A DNA stretch of 64,000 bases from Bog-473 sp963738135 (GCA_963738135.1 CAVTVK010000005.1:62001-126000), one strand, 5' to 3'; positions 8,484 through 17,589 are shown, counted from the stretch's first letter. Made by a program: numbers and translations. Notes: generated by a model from the letters alone, not told the origin.

Positions 8484-10490
8484 ATGAGCGCCCGCTACGA
8501 CTACTCGGAATGGGACGGCACGCAGGAGTTCGCCGACCTCGACCCCGACGACCTGCTGGCCGGCCTCACCGACGATCTGCTGGCCGGGGGTGACCTCGAC
8601 GACGCCCTGCGCCAGATGCTGCGCAGCGGCTTCCGCAATGCCGACGGGGAGCAGGTGCCGGGTCTGCGCGACCTGCTGGACCAGTTGCGCCGCCGGCGGG
8701 CCGAGCTGCAGAACGCCGGCGACCCCGACGGTCGCATGGCCGAGATCAGCCGACAGCTGGACGAGATCGAAGAAGACGAGCGTGCCGCCATCGACGAGCT
8801 GGTCGAGGAAGCGCACGCGTCGGGGGACGACCGCCGGTCCGAAGTGACCGACGACGTCGCCACCGAACGGCGAATGGCGCTCGACCTCCAACCCGACAAC
8901 CCGGCGGGCCGCATCAGCAGCCTGCAGCACTACGACTTCGTCTCCTCCGAGGCGAGGGAGCGCTTCGAAGAGCTGGTCGAGGAGCTCCGCCGCGAGATCG
9001 CCGACACCTTCTTCGAGGGCGCCTCCGAAGCCTTGTCGAACATGAGCGACGAGCAGATGCAACGCATGCGCGACGCCTACGACGCCCTCAACCGCATGCT
9101 CGAGCAGCGCGAGCACGGCGAGGAGATCGATCCGAGCTTCGAGGAATTCATGGAGCAGTTCGGCGACATGTTCCCGGGCGACCCGCAGAGCCTCGACGAG
9201 CTGCTGGAGCAGCTGGCCCAGCGCATGGCCGCCGCCCAGGCGATGTGGAACTCGCTCAGCCCCGAGCAGCGGTCGCAGCTGAGCGAGCTCATGGAGTCGC
9301 TGCTCGAGGACATGGACCTGCGCTGGCAGGTGGAGCGGATGTCGGAGAACCTCCAGCGCGCCTTCCCCGACGCCGGGTGGCAGGAGTCCCACAACTTCAA
9401 CGGCGAGGGCCCGATGGGCTTCAACCAGGCCACCGACCTGGCCTCGCAGCTCTCGCAGCTCGACTCCATTGAGGACATGCTGCAATCGGCGTCGAACCCC
9501 GCGGCCCTGGGAGAGATCGACCTCGACCAGGTCAAGAACCACATGGGCGAGGACGCGGCGCGGGCGCTCGACCGCCTGGCCAACCTGACCAAGTCGCTGG
9601 CCGATGCGGGGCTGATCGAGCAGCACGGCGGGCGCATCGAGCTCACGCCCCAGGGTGTGCGACGCCTGGGCCAGAAGGCCCTGGCCGACCTCTTCGGCCA
9701 GATCAACAAGGACCGGATCGGCGATCACTCGGCGCTGCGCACGGGGACCGGGCACGACCGCGAAGAGACGACGAAGGCCTACGAGTACGGCGACCCGCTC
9801 AACCTGCACCTCTCCACCACCGTGCACAACGCGGTCCGCCGGGGCGGCTCGGGCGTGCCGGTGCGCCTGACACCCGACGACTTCGAGGTGGTCGAGGTCG
9901 AGGCGCTCAGTCGTTCCGCCACCGTGCTGGCCGTCGACCTCTCCATGTCGATGCCGATGCGGGACAACTTCGTGCCCGCCAAGCGCATGGCCATGGCGTT
10001 GCAGACCCTCATCTCGTCGAAGTTCCCCCGCGACTATCTCGGGATCGTGGGCTTCTCCGAGATCGCCCGCGAGATCCGTCCCGACGAGGTACCGACGGCC
10101 ATGTGGGACTACGTCTACGGGACCAATCTGCAGCACGCGCTGGCGCTGTCCCGCCGCATGCTGGCGCACGAGCACGGGACGAAGCAGATCATTGTGGTGA
10201 CCGACGGCGAGCCGACGGCGCACATCGACGACGCCGGCGAAGTCTGGTTCAACTACCCGCCGATCCCCGAGACGTTGCGCCGGACGATGGCCGAGGTGAT
10301 CCGCTGCACCCGGGCCGGCATCGTGATCAACACGTTCGCCCTGGACCTGCAGCGCACCCACTACCCCTTCGTGGAGCAGATTGCCCGCGTCAACGGCGGC
10401 CGCACCTTCTACACGACGCCCGATGCACTGGGCGGCTACGTGCTCGTCGACTTCCTGCAGCACCGCCGTGTCCTCCGCCCCGCCGGCTAG
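8484..10490 (+). CDS. VWA-domain protein, partner of the MoxR-like ATPase
   Basis: A protein of 668 residues. The first two thirds are acidic and helical, with many Glu/Asp/Gln residues. The C-terminal von Willebrand A domain (about 470-660) has an apparently complete MIDAS: DLSMSMP near 485, a Thr in the middle of the domain, and TDGEP near 573. VWA subunits of this kind couple ATPase rings to a target, binding Mg2+ in the MIDAS. It is cotranscribed with the ATPase. It is homologous in plan to the BchD/CoxE-type and to Rv0959. Confidence 0.8.
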   Translation: MSARYDYSEWDGTQEFADLDPDDLLAGLTDDLLAGGDLDDALRQMLRSGFRNADGEQVPGLRDLLDQLRRRRAELQNAGDPDGRMAEISRQLDEIEEDERAAIDELVEEAHASGDDRRSEVTDDVATERRMALDLQPDNPAGRISSLQHYDFVSSEARERFEELVEELRREIADTFFEGASEALSNMSDEQMQRMRDAYDALNRMLEQREHGEEIDPSFEEFMEQFGDMFPGDPQSLDELLEQLAQRMAAAQAMWNSLSPEQRSQLSELMESLLEDMDLRWQVERMSENLQRAFPDAGWQESHNFNGEGPMGFNQATDLASQLSQLDSIEDMLQSASNPAALGEIDLDQVKNHMGEDAARALDRLANLTKSLADAGLIEQHGGRIELTPQGVRRLGQKALADLFGQINKDRIGDHSALRTGTGHDREETTKAYEYGDPLNLHLSTTVHNAVRRGGSGVPVRLTPDDFEVVEVEALSRSATVLAVDLSMSMPMRDNFVPAKRMAMALQTLISSKFPRDYLGIVGFSEIAREIRPDEVPTAMWDYVYGTNLQHALALSRRMLAHEHGTKQIIVVTDGEPTAHIDDAGEVWFNYPPIPETLRRTMAEVIRCTRAGIVINTFALDLQRTHYPFVEQIARVNGGRTFYTTPDALGGYVLVDFLQHRRVLRPAG

Positions 10491-10716
10491 GCCGCGCGCC
10501 ATTCGGGCAGTTCCGAGCCCTTTTCCCGCCTCCTAGGGCCTTTCGGGCGAATTCGTCCGAGAAATCGAAGACGGCGGAAGAGTGGCCTGAAACAGGCTCT
10601 CAACTGGGTTTTCACACACGATGGACGCCCGGCTGCAGAGCGCCCCGCGCACGTTTTGTGCCTGGAATGGCCAATTTCCCCTTGCGTCTGGGGGTTGCGT
10701 AGTGAAAGATGACATG

Positions 10717-10739
10717 ACTACACCGTTGTAACTACACCG
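10717..10739. repeat. Direct repeat upstream of whiB-like gene
   Basis: ACTACACCG occurs at 10717-10725 and 10731-10739, 14 bases apart, within 60 bases of the WhiB-like start. This is a possible activator site, with no other support. Confidence 0.25.
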
Positions 10740-10771
10740 ATGCCACCTGAGGCGAGAGGGGGGCGAACCCA

Positions 10772-11059
10772 GTGCCAGTTGACATAGTCACCACGCTGTA
10801 CGGTCGCCAGGAACGAAGCTGGCAGTTGCAAGCCAACTGCATGGGGGTCGACCCCGATCTGTTCTTCCCGGAGCGCGGAGCGTCGACCCGCGAAGCCAAA
10901 GAGGTCTGCCGTGGGTGCGTCGTGCGCGAAGACTGCCTCGAGTACGCGTTGGCCAATGGCGAGAAGTTCGGCATCTGGGGCGGCATGAGCGAACGGGAGC
11001 GCCGGCGCCTGCGCCGCGCCCGTGCCCTGGCCCGCCGGGACGTGGCCAGCGCTTCCTGA
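10772..11059 (+). CDS. WhiB-family iron-sulfur regulator
   Basis: A protein of 95 residues with a GTG start and a purine-rich GAGAGGGGGG upstream. The four cluster-binding cysteines are in NCMGVD, VCRGC and EDCLEYAL, followed by the G[VI]WGG turn (GIWGGMSERERRRLRR) and a basic tail. WhiB proteins bind a [4Fe-4S] cluster, contact the primary sigma factor and regulate division or stress genes in actinobacteria. The 281 bases upstream (10491-10771) hold no gene and probably hold the promoter. Confidence 0.9.
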   Translation: MPVDIVTTLYGRQERSWQLQANCMGVDPDLFFPERGASTREAKEVCRGCVVREDCLEYALANGEKFGIWGGMSERERRRLRRARALARRDVASAS

Positions 11060-11107
11060 CGGGGATCTCCGCTCCACCGATTCCTCCACCCTGACCGCCT
11101 CCCGTCG

Positions 11108-11962
11108 TCACCGACTCGTCGGGAGGCGGGACTCCACCGTCGCGTCCCCCGCCAGGCCCAGTTCCGCTCGCCTGCCGGAGGGCACGGCGGCCAGGACGGC
11201 CTCGGGGATGAGGCCCACGAGCTCGCCCCCTTCGACACGGGCTCCTCGTTCGGCCGTCAGCGACGTCACCGCGTCGTAGAGCTGCAGGGGCCCGTAGCGG
11301 TCCGGGTCGACCAGGTTGCACGAGACCTGAGCCCGCGTCCCGACGGCCAGGCCCAGCGCCCGCACCTGCGGGCCCCGCACCAGGGGGGCCACGCGGCGGG
11401 CCACCTCGACCGAAGAGACCCAGACGTTGTAGGCCACCAGGACGCGGCGGGCTCCGACGGCCGTGGCGCCGTGGCTGGGGTCGGCCTGCGCCGGGCCGTG
11501 GTCAGGGGCCAACCCGTCGGGTGGGGGCCCGAAGGCCAGGCGGCGCACGTCGGGCAGGGAACGGGTCCGGCCGCCGGGAAGTGGTCCGTAGAGGAAGCTC
11601 GGCACCCCCATCTCCCCGCCCGACCAGCGGGCGAATCGGTCCCGTTGGGCGACGGCCTCGGCGAGGTCCGCGGGTGCAGGACGGCCGGGTTCGAAAGGGA
11701 CGAACGGCACCACGTCGAGCACGCCGAGGCGGGGATGGGCGCCGGTGTGGTGCCGCAGGTCGAGGGCGGCGAGTGCGGCGGTGGCCAGGGCCCGGGAGGC
11801 CTCGGCGACGAGGTCGGCGGCGCCGGCGAGCGTGAAGACCGTCCGGTTGTGGTCCGGGTCGCTGTGCCGATCGAGCAGCGCCGGCCCGGCGGCCGCGGCC
11901 AGCAGGCTCAGGATCGCCTCGTCACGACCCTCGCTCACATTGACCACGCACTCGAGGAGCAC
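11108..11962 (-). CDS. ftcD: Glutamate formimidoyltransferase
   Basis: A protein of 284 residues starting MLLECVVNVSEGRD. It has the typical order of motifs: CVVNVSEGRD, DRHSDPDHNRTVFT, HHTGAHPRLGVLDVVPFVP (the His residues of the formiminotransferase active site), YNVWV and a late QVSCNLVDP. It transfers a formimino group from N-formimino-glutamate to tetrahydrofolate in histidine breakdown. Only the transferase domain is present; no cyclodeaminase domain follows. No other hut genes are in the window, so its pathway here is uncertain. Confidence 0.85.
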   Translation of the reverse strand: MLLECVVNVSEGRDEAILSLLAAAAGPALLDRHSDPDHNRTVFTLAGAADLVAEASRALATAALAALDLRHHTGAHPRLGVLDVVPFVPFEPGRPAPADLAEAVAQRDRFARWSGGEMGVPSFLYGPLPGGRTRSLPDVRRLAFGPPPDGLAPDHGPAQADPSHGATAVGARRVLVAYNVWVSSVEVARRVAPLVRGPQVRALGLAVGTRAQVSCNLVDPDRYGPLQLYDAVTSLTAERGARVEGGELVGLIPEAVLAAVPSGRRAELGLAGDATVESRLPTSR

Positions 11963-12062
11963 GGCGCCAGCGTGGCACGCCGGGGGGTCGGAAGGGGTCA
12001 GGCACGCCGGCGACGCCGGCCGGTTCGGTGCCTACTCGGGGTCAGGCCCGTGGCGTCGGTGC

Positions 12063-12308
12063 CTACTGGGCGGCGACGGCGTGTGAGAGGCGACGGCGGC
12101 GCAGAATGCGACGGCGCTCACGCTCGGATGCGCCACCCCAGACCCCGTGGTCGATGTGGTGCTCGAGCGCGTACTCGAGGCACGCCTCCGAGACCGGGCA
12201 CTCGGCGCAGATGCGCTGGGCCACCAACACGCCCATGCCGTCATTGGGGAAGAAGACATCGGGTGCAACTTCCTTGCACTTTCCCCCGGCCATCCAATCG
12301 CTATTCAT
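12063..12308 (-). CDS. WhiB-family iron-sulfur regulator, short type
   Basis: A protein of 81 residues. GGGAG lies 7 bases before the ATG at 12308. Cysteines sit in GKCKEV, ICAECPVSEAC, followed by GVWGGASERERRRILRRRR. The first Cys is in the N-terminal WMAGGKC and the other three are in the usual CxxC-x5-C arrangement. Likely a redox-sensing regulator of the same family as the gene at 10772, but a separate paralogue. It is divergent from the small gene at 12479, and a TAGGAA-G-TTCCTA dyad lies between them. Confidence 0.88.
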   Translation of the reverse strand: MNSDWMAGGKCKEVAPDVFFPNDGMGVLVAQRICAECPVSEACLEYALEHHIDHGVWGGASERERRRILRRRRLSHAVAAQ

Positions 12309-12372
12309 TGTTCGGCTCCCTTTTCACGCATCATTTTACGGGAGCACCCAGTTCAGAACCAGGTTATTGGCA

Positions 12373-12385
12373 TAGGAAGTTCCTA
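12373..12385. promoter_or_regulatory. Perfect 6-1-6 dyad in whiB upstream region
   Basis: TAGGAA-G-TTCCTA lies 65 bases upstream of the short whiB gene and about 95 bases before the divergent gene. A TAAAAT on the minus strand (12333-12338) is a candidate -10 for whiB. The dyad may be an operator for either gene. Confidence 0.35.
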
Positions 12386-12478
12386 AGAATCGAGGGCGCG
12401 ATTCGCGCTCTACCAGGGAGAATGTTGCTCCGCCCCCCGGGGCTACGCTGGCCCGGATCGCCAATGCCAGGAGGTTCC

Positions 12479-12772
12479 ATGTCCCCGGACACCGAGGAAG
12501 AAGTAGTCGAAGAAGGTGAGCCGGTCGAGCCAATCGGGCACGTGCGCGTCGTCTACCTGGGCCCCGTCGCCCCCCATTGGGAGGTCCAGTCGGACTACGG
12601 CCCGCCCGAAGTGATCGACCAATTCCGCGATCGTGTCCTGGCCCGCCTGGTCCTCCTCCCTCCGCACGACCCGCAATTCCGGCGCAACAGCGAGCGGGTC
12701 GTGCGCGACGCCGAGCGCGAGCAGCTGGCGCTCGAGTGGGTGCTCGACTGGGGCGACGAAGCCGAAGCCTGA
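12479..12772 (+). CDS. Unknown acidic protein, 97 aa
   Basis: The ATG at 12479 has AGGAGG 5 bases upstream, which decides the start against a much longer upstream frame that is antisense to other genes. The acidic N-terminus (TEEEVVEEGEPVEP) is followed by a short folded part with HVRVVYLGPVAPHWEV and a helical end (REQLALEWVLDWGDEAEA). No known motif is visible. It is divergent from whiB. Confidence 0.6.
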   Translation: MSPDTEEEVVEEGEPVEPIGHVRVVYLGPVAPHWEVQSDYGPPEVIDQFRDRVLARLVLLPPHDPQFRRNSERVVRDAEREQLALEWVLDWGDEAEA

Positions 12773-12916
12773 GGCCGTGCCCAGGCCCCGCGGCCTGGGA
12801 TTCTCTGCACCCACATTGCTCCCCACGCGCCACTCGGCGACACCTTCGCAGTGAAACCATTGCGCCGTTGTTGTTGAAACGTTGCGGACCGAGAGTCCGT
12901 GAGAGGGGGAGACGAC

Positions 12917-13297
12917 GTGGGAGACACCTACACCATGAACGTGACGGCAGTGGTCCGGGACATCCGGGAGCTGGTCGGCGAGCTGAGCGACGACGAGGCG
13001 GCGCTGGTGCGCACGCTCACGCCGGGGGACCAGCCGGAGTCGGCCCAGGTCGAGCACCTGTTCGACCTGGTCGACCTGTTGACGACGATCCGCTACGACG
13101 AGGCCGTGGCGGAGTACGTCTACGCCATTGCACCGGGTTGGGACGGCACCATCGACACATTGCTGCTCGGGGGACGGGTCACCACGGCCTTCACCCGCCT
13201 GGAGCTCGAGAGCTGTGGTGCTGGGGTGGCGGCCCCGACGCGTTGCGCCCCGGCCCAGCGAAGCCGGCCGCACCGCGCGCTCGCACCCGTCGGCTGA
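12917..13297 (+). CDS. Unknown protein, 126 aa
   Basis: The GTG at 12917 follows GGGGGAGACGAC and gives a protein beginning MGDTYTMNVTAVVRD. The first 90 residues are helical and acidic (DIRELVGELSDDEAALVRTL, VEHLFDLVDLLTTIRYDEAVAEYVYAI). The last 35 are Arg/Ala/Pro-rich and may be a poorly conserved tail. No motif was recognised. Downstream, 13298-13330 contains GGCTGACCTGATC in two tandem copies. Confidence 0.5.
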   Translation: MGDTYTMNVTAVVRDIRELVGELSDDEAALVRTLTPGDQPESAQVEHLFDLVDLLTTIRYDEAVAEYVYAIAPGWDGTIDTLLLGGRVTTAFTRLELESCGAGVAAPTRCAPAQRSRPHRALAPVG

Positions 13298-13388
13298 CCT
13301 GATCGGCTGACCTGATCGGTGGGCTGACGCGTCACTTGGCGAACGTCGGTCCGCGGGCGATGCTGCCCCGCGGGGCGACGGGACGCGT

Positions 13389-14594
13389 TCAGTCCAGCAG
13401 TCCGATACGGGCGAGCCACAACCCGGGCGCGTCCACCTCGGCGGGGGTGGGCAAGTCGAGCTCGTCGGACCACAGACGCGTCAGCGCGCGCTCGTCGGCC
13501 CGTTCGAGGACGCCGGTGACGAAGGCGCGCCCACGATCAACCTCGTCCTGGCCCACGTTGAGGCCGAACAGGCCGGCGAAGGCCTGCTCGCCCTTGCCCT
13601 CCTCGATGCGGTAGCGATACCAGGCCTCGCGCAAGGCCGAGGGCGACGACGTCAGTGTCTCCGCGATGCCGGCCGTGATGTGATCCACGTAGGCGCCGAT
13701 GGCGGTGGTCTGCGCGGTGAGGGCCGCCGAGATGTTGCGCTGTTCTGGGCTGATGAGGTCCGAAAGCAGTGCCTCGGGATCGCCCAGGGCCTCCTCGAGC
13801 GAGGCCTGGTCGCCCAGCCCGTCGCCCAGGCGCTCCACGATGGAGCGCTGCGCCGCCGCGGCGTGCGCCGACGCGTCGCCGAGCAGGGTCATGAGGGAGG
13901 AGCGCACGCCCGGCCGGGTCAGCACTGCGTGCATGGTGAGCTCGCGCAGGCAGACCCAGAGCTGGACCTCCTGGAGCGGGAGGCTCCAGTCCTCGGCGAA
14001 TCGACTCACGTTGCCCGGGACGAGCAGCAAGGTGGACGACTCCGGCCACGGCAACGGCAGGGCGTACTGGCCGAAGGCCCGGCGGGCCAGATGGCCGGCG
14101 GCGGACCCGAACTGCATGCCGAGGAACACCGGGCCGAGTGTCTGCGCGAACTGCCCGAGCAACCCGCTGAGGCCACCGGCCGAGTCAGGGTCCAGCTCGC
14201 TCAGGTCCATCGACGTGGGTACGGCCGCCGCCCCTTGCTGCTGCGCCTCGACCATGGCCTTGAGGATGGGTCGGTACGCGTCGAGGACACGGAAGCTCCA
14301 CTGCCCCGGGCCAACCGTCTCGAACGAGACGCCACCCGCACCGGAGGTCGGGCCGATTCCGGTGGCCTCGACCACGTGCAGCTCGGCGACGCGCGCCAGG
14401 TCCTCGAAGGCGATCCGCACCAGCGGGTCGGGATTCTCGTCCGCGCCGCCATCGGTGGCCACGCCGAAGGCCAGGGTGCGGGCCGCCTCGAACCAGCTGT
14501 CGGCGGACCCCGGTCCCGACCCGATGACTTTCATGAGGTCGCCGAGGAGGCCCCCCATCGGGTTGTCGGGGTCGCTGGAACCGAACATGCTCAC
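13389..14594 (-). CDS. DUF2342 zincin-like protein with altered HExxH
   Basis: A protein of 401 residues resembling the actinobacterial DUF2342 'putative hydrolase' family (as in Rv3195). Features are the early GGLLGDLMKVIG stretch, LLVPGNVSRFAEDWSLPLQEV and the region that in zincins holds HExxH, here LRELTMHAVL. The first His of the motif is Arg, while Glu and the last His remain, so metal binding may be lost or different. I cannot tell whether Arg is normal for this branch. It lies 9 bases from the HtrA-like gene, which is upstream in the same direction, and may be cotranscribed with it. Confidence 0.7.
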   Translation of the reverse strand: MSMFGSSDPDNPMGGLLGDLMKVIGSGPGSADSWFEAARTLAFGVATDGGADENPDPLVRIAFEDLARVAELHVVEATGIGPTSGAGGVSFETVGPGQWSFRVLDAYRPILKAMVEAQQQGAAAVPTSMDLSELDPDSAGGLSGLLGQFAQTLGPVFLGMQFGSAAGHLARRAFGQYALPLPWPESSTLLLVPGNVSRFAEDWSLPLQEVQLWVCLRELTMHAVLTRPGVRSSLMTLLGDASAHAAAAQRSIVERLGDGLGDQASLEEALGDPEALLSDLISPEQRNISAALTAQTTAIGAYVDHITAGIAETLTSSPSALREAWYRYRIEEGKGEQAFAGLFGLNVGQDEVDRGRAFVTGVLERADERALTRLWSDELDLPTPAEVDAPGLWLARIGLLD

Positions 14595-14603
14595 CCCTGC
14601 ATG

Positions 14604-15821
14604 CTACGAGGAGGTGCCGAGGGTCACGTCCACGACCTTCGGGCCCGCCGGCTGCTGGACCGAGAGCGTGATGGCGGTTCCCGGCGGCAACACGTAGAGC
14701 AGGGCCCGGAGCTCGGCCATCGAGCGAACGGGGGTGGAGTTCATGGCCACGATGAGCTGGCCCACCTGCAGCCGGCCCGAGGCCGGCCCACCGGACTGCA
14801 CCGCGGCCACCTTGGCGCCGGCGGAGTTCGGCGCGTCGGTGCCCTGCATCCCGAGCCAGCCGTGGGTCACCCGGTTCTGGGACCGGAGGTCGTCGGCCAC
14901 GCCCACGACGAGATTGCTGGGGAGGTACGTGGCGGGGGTCGTGCCCGGGTCAGGGTCGTAGAGGATGCCGAGGACGGACCCGTCCGCGGTGAGCAGCGGC
15001 TCGCCGGCCATCAGCGGCGGGGCGGGGGGCGACGAGGAGATGGAAGGCATGGTCGAAGCGGGCCCACTCGCGATGGCGGTGCCCACGTCGGACACCGTTC
15101 CCGGCGTGCAGTGCAGCGCGATGGCGCCGGCGTCTGCCGCGACGAAGGTGAGGGCGAGGTCGGGGGCCCCGCTCTGCAGGCTCGTGTCGTCGGAGAACGG
15201 AGCAACCGGGAGATCGCGCGGCACGGTGATCAGCGCCACGTCGGACGCCCTGTCCATCGCCACCACCGAGGCGGTCTGGAGCGTGCCGCCGGGACCGACC
15301 ATGTCGAGGCGCCGGAGGCCGCCGAGGAGATCGGCGGTGGTGGCGACCAGCCCTCCCTCGGCAACGGCCACGCCGACGAGCAGCACGGTGCCGTGGCTCG
15401 TCGTCGCCTGGAGCTCGACGAGTGAGTGCGCCGCCGCCTCCGCCGCCGCCGGCAGCGCGTTCTGGGCGCCGGCCAGCGTGGTCAGCGGCCCGTTGGCCGC
15501 CGTGTCCTGCGTTGCCGAATCGAGGGGCTGCTCCGATGCCGGGGAGAGCAGCACGATGACCCAGGCGACCACCGCCATGACTGCGCCCACGCCCACCAGG
15601 ACCATGACAGCGCTCCGGTAGTTGTGGTGCGGCGGGGGGTTGACCAGGAGCGGGGCGTCCGAAGCGGGACCAGGGCCCGCGACCTCGCTCGGGTGACGCC
15701 ACAGGCGGTCGTCCGGATCGATCCAGCCGCGCTGGGGCGAATCGGGCTCGTCCCCGCTGCTCTGTGCTCCCTCGCCCGAGCCCGGCGTGACGTCTTCAGG
15801 CTCGTCGGGCGTGTCACTCAC
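14604..15821 (-). CDS. Membrane-anchored HtrA-like protein with a degenerate protease domain and PDZ
   Basis: About 405 residues from GTG at 15821. Order: a cytoplasmic acidic N-terminus, one membrane span (VMVLVGVGAVMAVVAWVIVLL), a trypsin-like domain and a C-terminal PDZ (GWLGMQG … GGPASGRLQVGQLIVAMNSTPV). The catalytic motifs are changed: the TNAHVV position reads TTADLL, and the GNSGGPL position reads MAGEPLL. Only the Asp region (SDVALITV) remains. It is therefore probably an inactive, peptide-binding pseudoprotease facing outside. The start codon is uncertain; no ribosome site is visible. Confidence 0.7.
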   Translation of the reverse strand: MSDTPDEPEDVTPGSGEGAQSSGDEPDSPQRGWIDPDDRLWRHPSEVAGPGPASDAPLLVNPPPHHNYRSAVMVLVGVGAVMAVVAWVIVLLSPASEQPLDSATQDTAANGPLTTLAGAQNALPAAAEAAAHSLVELQATTSHGTVLLVGVAVAEGGLVATTADLLGGLRRLDMVGPGGTLQTASVVAMDRASDVALITVPRDLPVAPFSDDTSLQSGAPDLALTFVAADAGAIALHCTPGTVSDVGTAIASGPASTMPSISSSPPAPPLMAGEPLLTADGSVLGILYDPDPGTTPATYLPSNLVVGVADDLRSQNRVTHGWLGMQGTDAPNSAGAKVAAVQSGGPASGRLQVGQLIVAMNSTPVRSMAELRALLYVLPPGTAITLSVQQPAGPKVVDVTLGTSS

Positions 15822-15877
15822 CCAAGCGACGATACCGAGAAAGACCAGGAAAGTGCCGTCGGCCGACCGACCGGCCG

Positions 15878-15883
15878 TACCAT
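15878..15883 (+). promoter_or_regulatory. -10 box TACCAT before mreB-like gene
   Basis: TACCAT lies 8 bases before the ATG at 15892, with no Shine-Dalgarno, suggesting a near-leaderless message. The divergent HtrA-like gene starts 70 bases away. Confidence 0.35.
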
Positions 15884-15891
15884 GAGGCCGC

Positions 15892-16893
15892 ATGTCACGT
15901 GACCTGGCCATCGATCTCGGCACGGCCAACACGCTTGTCTATGCCAAGGGGAAGGGCCTGGTGCTGAACGAACCGACCGTCGTCGCGCTCGATTCGCGGA
16001 GCCGCGAGGTCCTGGCCATCGGCACCGACGCGTGGCAGATGATCGGGCGGACGCCGGGCTACATCGTGGCCGAGCGGCCCCTGCGGGGCGGCGCCATCAC
16101 CGACTTCGAGGTGACCGAACGGATGCTGAGCGTGCTGCTGCGCCGGGTCGGGGTCGGCCGTCTCAATCGGCCCAAAGTCCTGATCTGCGTTCCGTCGGCC
16201 ATCACCGCCGTCGAACGACGTGCCGTGAAGGAGGCGGCGCGCCGGGCCGGCGCGTCGGCCAGCTTCTTGATCGAGCAGCCGATGGCCGCCGCCATCGGGG
16301 CGGGTCTGGCCATTCACGAGCCCGTCGGCAACATGGTGGTCGACGTCGGCGGCGGCACGGCGGAGATGGCCGTGATCTCGCTCGGCGGCGTCGTGGCCGT
16401 ACAGGCGCTGCGCTGCGGGGGCTTCGACTTCGACGCGTCCATCCAGAACTATGTGCGCCACGAGTACGGCGTGGCCGTCGGTGAACGCACGGCCGAGGCG
16501 GTGAAGCTCGCCATCGGCTCCGCCTCCCCCCACGAAGGCGAGCAGCAGGCCGAGATCCGCGGTCGGGAGGTGGCGACGGGTCGGCCCAAGACGGTGGTGT
16601 TGTCGCCCCTCGAGGTGCGCGGTGCGCTGGAGGACAACGTGGCCTCCATCGTGGCCGCCGCCGCCGAGTGCCTCGGCGAAGCGCCGCCGGAGCTCGCGCA
16701 GGACATCATCTTCGAGGGCATCCATCTCACCGGTGGTGGCGCGCTGTTGCGCGGGATGACCCAGCGGCTGGCCGACGCCACCGCCGTCCCGGTCCATCTC
16801 GTCGACACGCCGCTCGAGTGCGTTGTGCAGGGCGCCGGCGTCTGCCTGGAGTCCTTCGACCGTTTGAAGCGGCTCTTCACGGACGAGGGCTAG
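15892..16893 (+). CDS. mreB: MreB-like actin homologue
   Basis: A protein of 333 residues with the actin-fold nucleotide motifs in order: LAIDLGTANTLVYAKGKG (phosphate 1), IEQPMAAAIGAG and VVDVGGGTAEMAVISLGG (phosphate 2), and HLTGGGALLRGM (adenosine motif). MreB forms membrane-bound filaments that guide lateral wall synthesis. No mreC/mreD follow; the gene stands alone between the HtrA-like gene and a convergent HEAT gene. Isolated mreB-like genes occur in actinobacteria, so a role other than rod shape is possible. Confidence 0.85.
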   Translation: MSRDLAIDLGTANTLVYAKGKGLVLNEPTVVALDSRSREVLAIGTDAWQMIGRTPGYIVAERPLRGGAITDFEVTERMLSVLLRRVGVGRLNRPKVLICVPSAITAVERRAVKEAARRAGASASFLIEQPMAAAIGAGLAIHEPVGNMVVDVGGGTAEMAVISLGGVVAVQALRCGGFDFDASIQNYVRHEYGVAVGERTAEAVKLAIGSASPHEGEQQAEIRGREVATGRPKTVVLSPLEVRGALEDNVASIVAAAAECLGEAPPELAQDIIFEGIHLTGGGALLRGMTQRLADATAVPVHLVDTPLECVVQGAGVCLESFDRLKRLFTDEG

Positions 16894-16911
16894 GCCCTCG
16901 GCGACAGCGCG

Positions 16912-17580
16912 TCACCGAGGAGTGCCGGCGCCGGCTCCCGGCTCGTCGAGCAACTCTCCGGCCGCCTGGCGCACCTGCCAGTCGCGGTCCTCCGCCGCCC
17001 CTCTGAGCGCGGGCGTCACCCGCGGGTCGTCGAAGCCCGCCAGTGCCACCGTGGCGCGCCGGCGCACCGTCGGCGTGTCGCGCAGCGCGTCGAGCACGGC
17101 CGGCAGCCCCGCCGGATCGCCAATGGCGCCCAGCGCGGCCACGGCGGCCTCGCGGCAGCGCGCGTCCTCGTGCCCCGTCGCGGTCGCCGCCAGCAACGGC
17201 ACGGCCGCCCGCGCCCGCCGTTCGGCCAGGAACCAGGCGGCGTTGACGACGACGAGCGGGTCGGGATCGGCCAACGCGTCGGTCACGGCGCGGGGCAACG
17301 ACGAACGGGTGCCGCTGCCGCGCACGGTGAGCGCCACCTCGACGGCACGGCGGCGCACCGCCGGTACCCCGGCGGCCAGAGCGGCCTCCACGTCGGCGGC
17401 CGTCAGCGCGCCCAGGCGGGCCAGCGCGCCGAGCGCCGCCGCCTGCACGCCCGGGTCCCGGTCGGCCAGGCCCTGCCGGGCCAGGGTGGCGTCACCCCCG
17501 TGCCCGGCCATGGTGACGCGCCGGCGCCGCATGGCGGCGCGGCCGTCGGGGCCCTCATCCGTGGCAACATCGTCGCTCAC
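16912..17580 (-). CDS. HEAT-repeat protein
   Basis: About 222 residues from GTG at 17580. It is made of about six alpha-helical repeats with the HEAT pattern (for example DPGVQAAALGALARLG, DPLVVVNAAWFLAERRA, CREAAVAALGAIGDPAG, DWQVRQAAGELLDE). Such solenoids are protein-binding scaffolds. The end is convergent with mreB (18-base gap). The start lies only 9 bases from the divergent PDZ-Lon gene, so one of the two starts may be misplaced; ATG at 17532 is the alternative. Confidence 0.65.
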   Translation of the reverse strand: MSDDVATDEGPDGRAAMRRRRVTMAGHGGDATLARQGLADRDPGVQAAALGALARLGALTAADVEAALAAGVPAVRRRAVEVALTVRGSGTRSSLPRAVTDALADPDPLVVVNAAWFLAERRARAAVPLLAATATGHEDARCREAAVAALGAIGDPAGLPAVLDALRDTPTVRRRATVALAGFDDPRVTPALRGAAEDRDWQVRQAAGELLDEPGAGAGTPR

Positions 17581-17589
17581 CTTCCGAGT

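Noticed and set aside
6987..10490. Magnesium or cobalt chelatase subunits for chlorophyll or cobalamin synthesis
   Set aside because: No chelatase large subunit or tetrapyrrole genes are nearby; the pair fits the general MoxR/VWA type better.
6156..10502. Open frame of 1448 codons on the minus strand
   Set aside because: Antisense to lysR, the MoxR-like ATPase and VWA genes, all with clear motifs. Long antisense frames are expected at this GC content.
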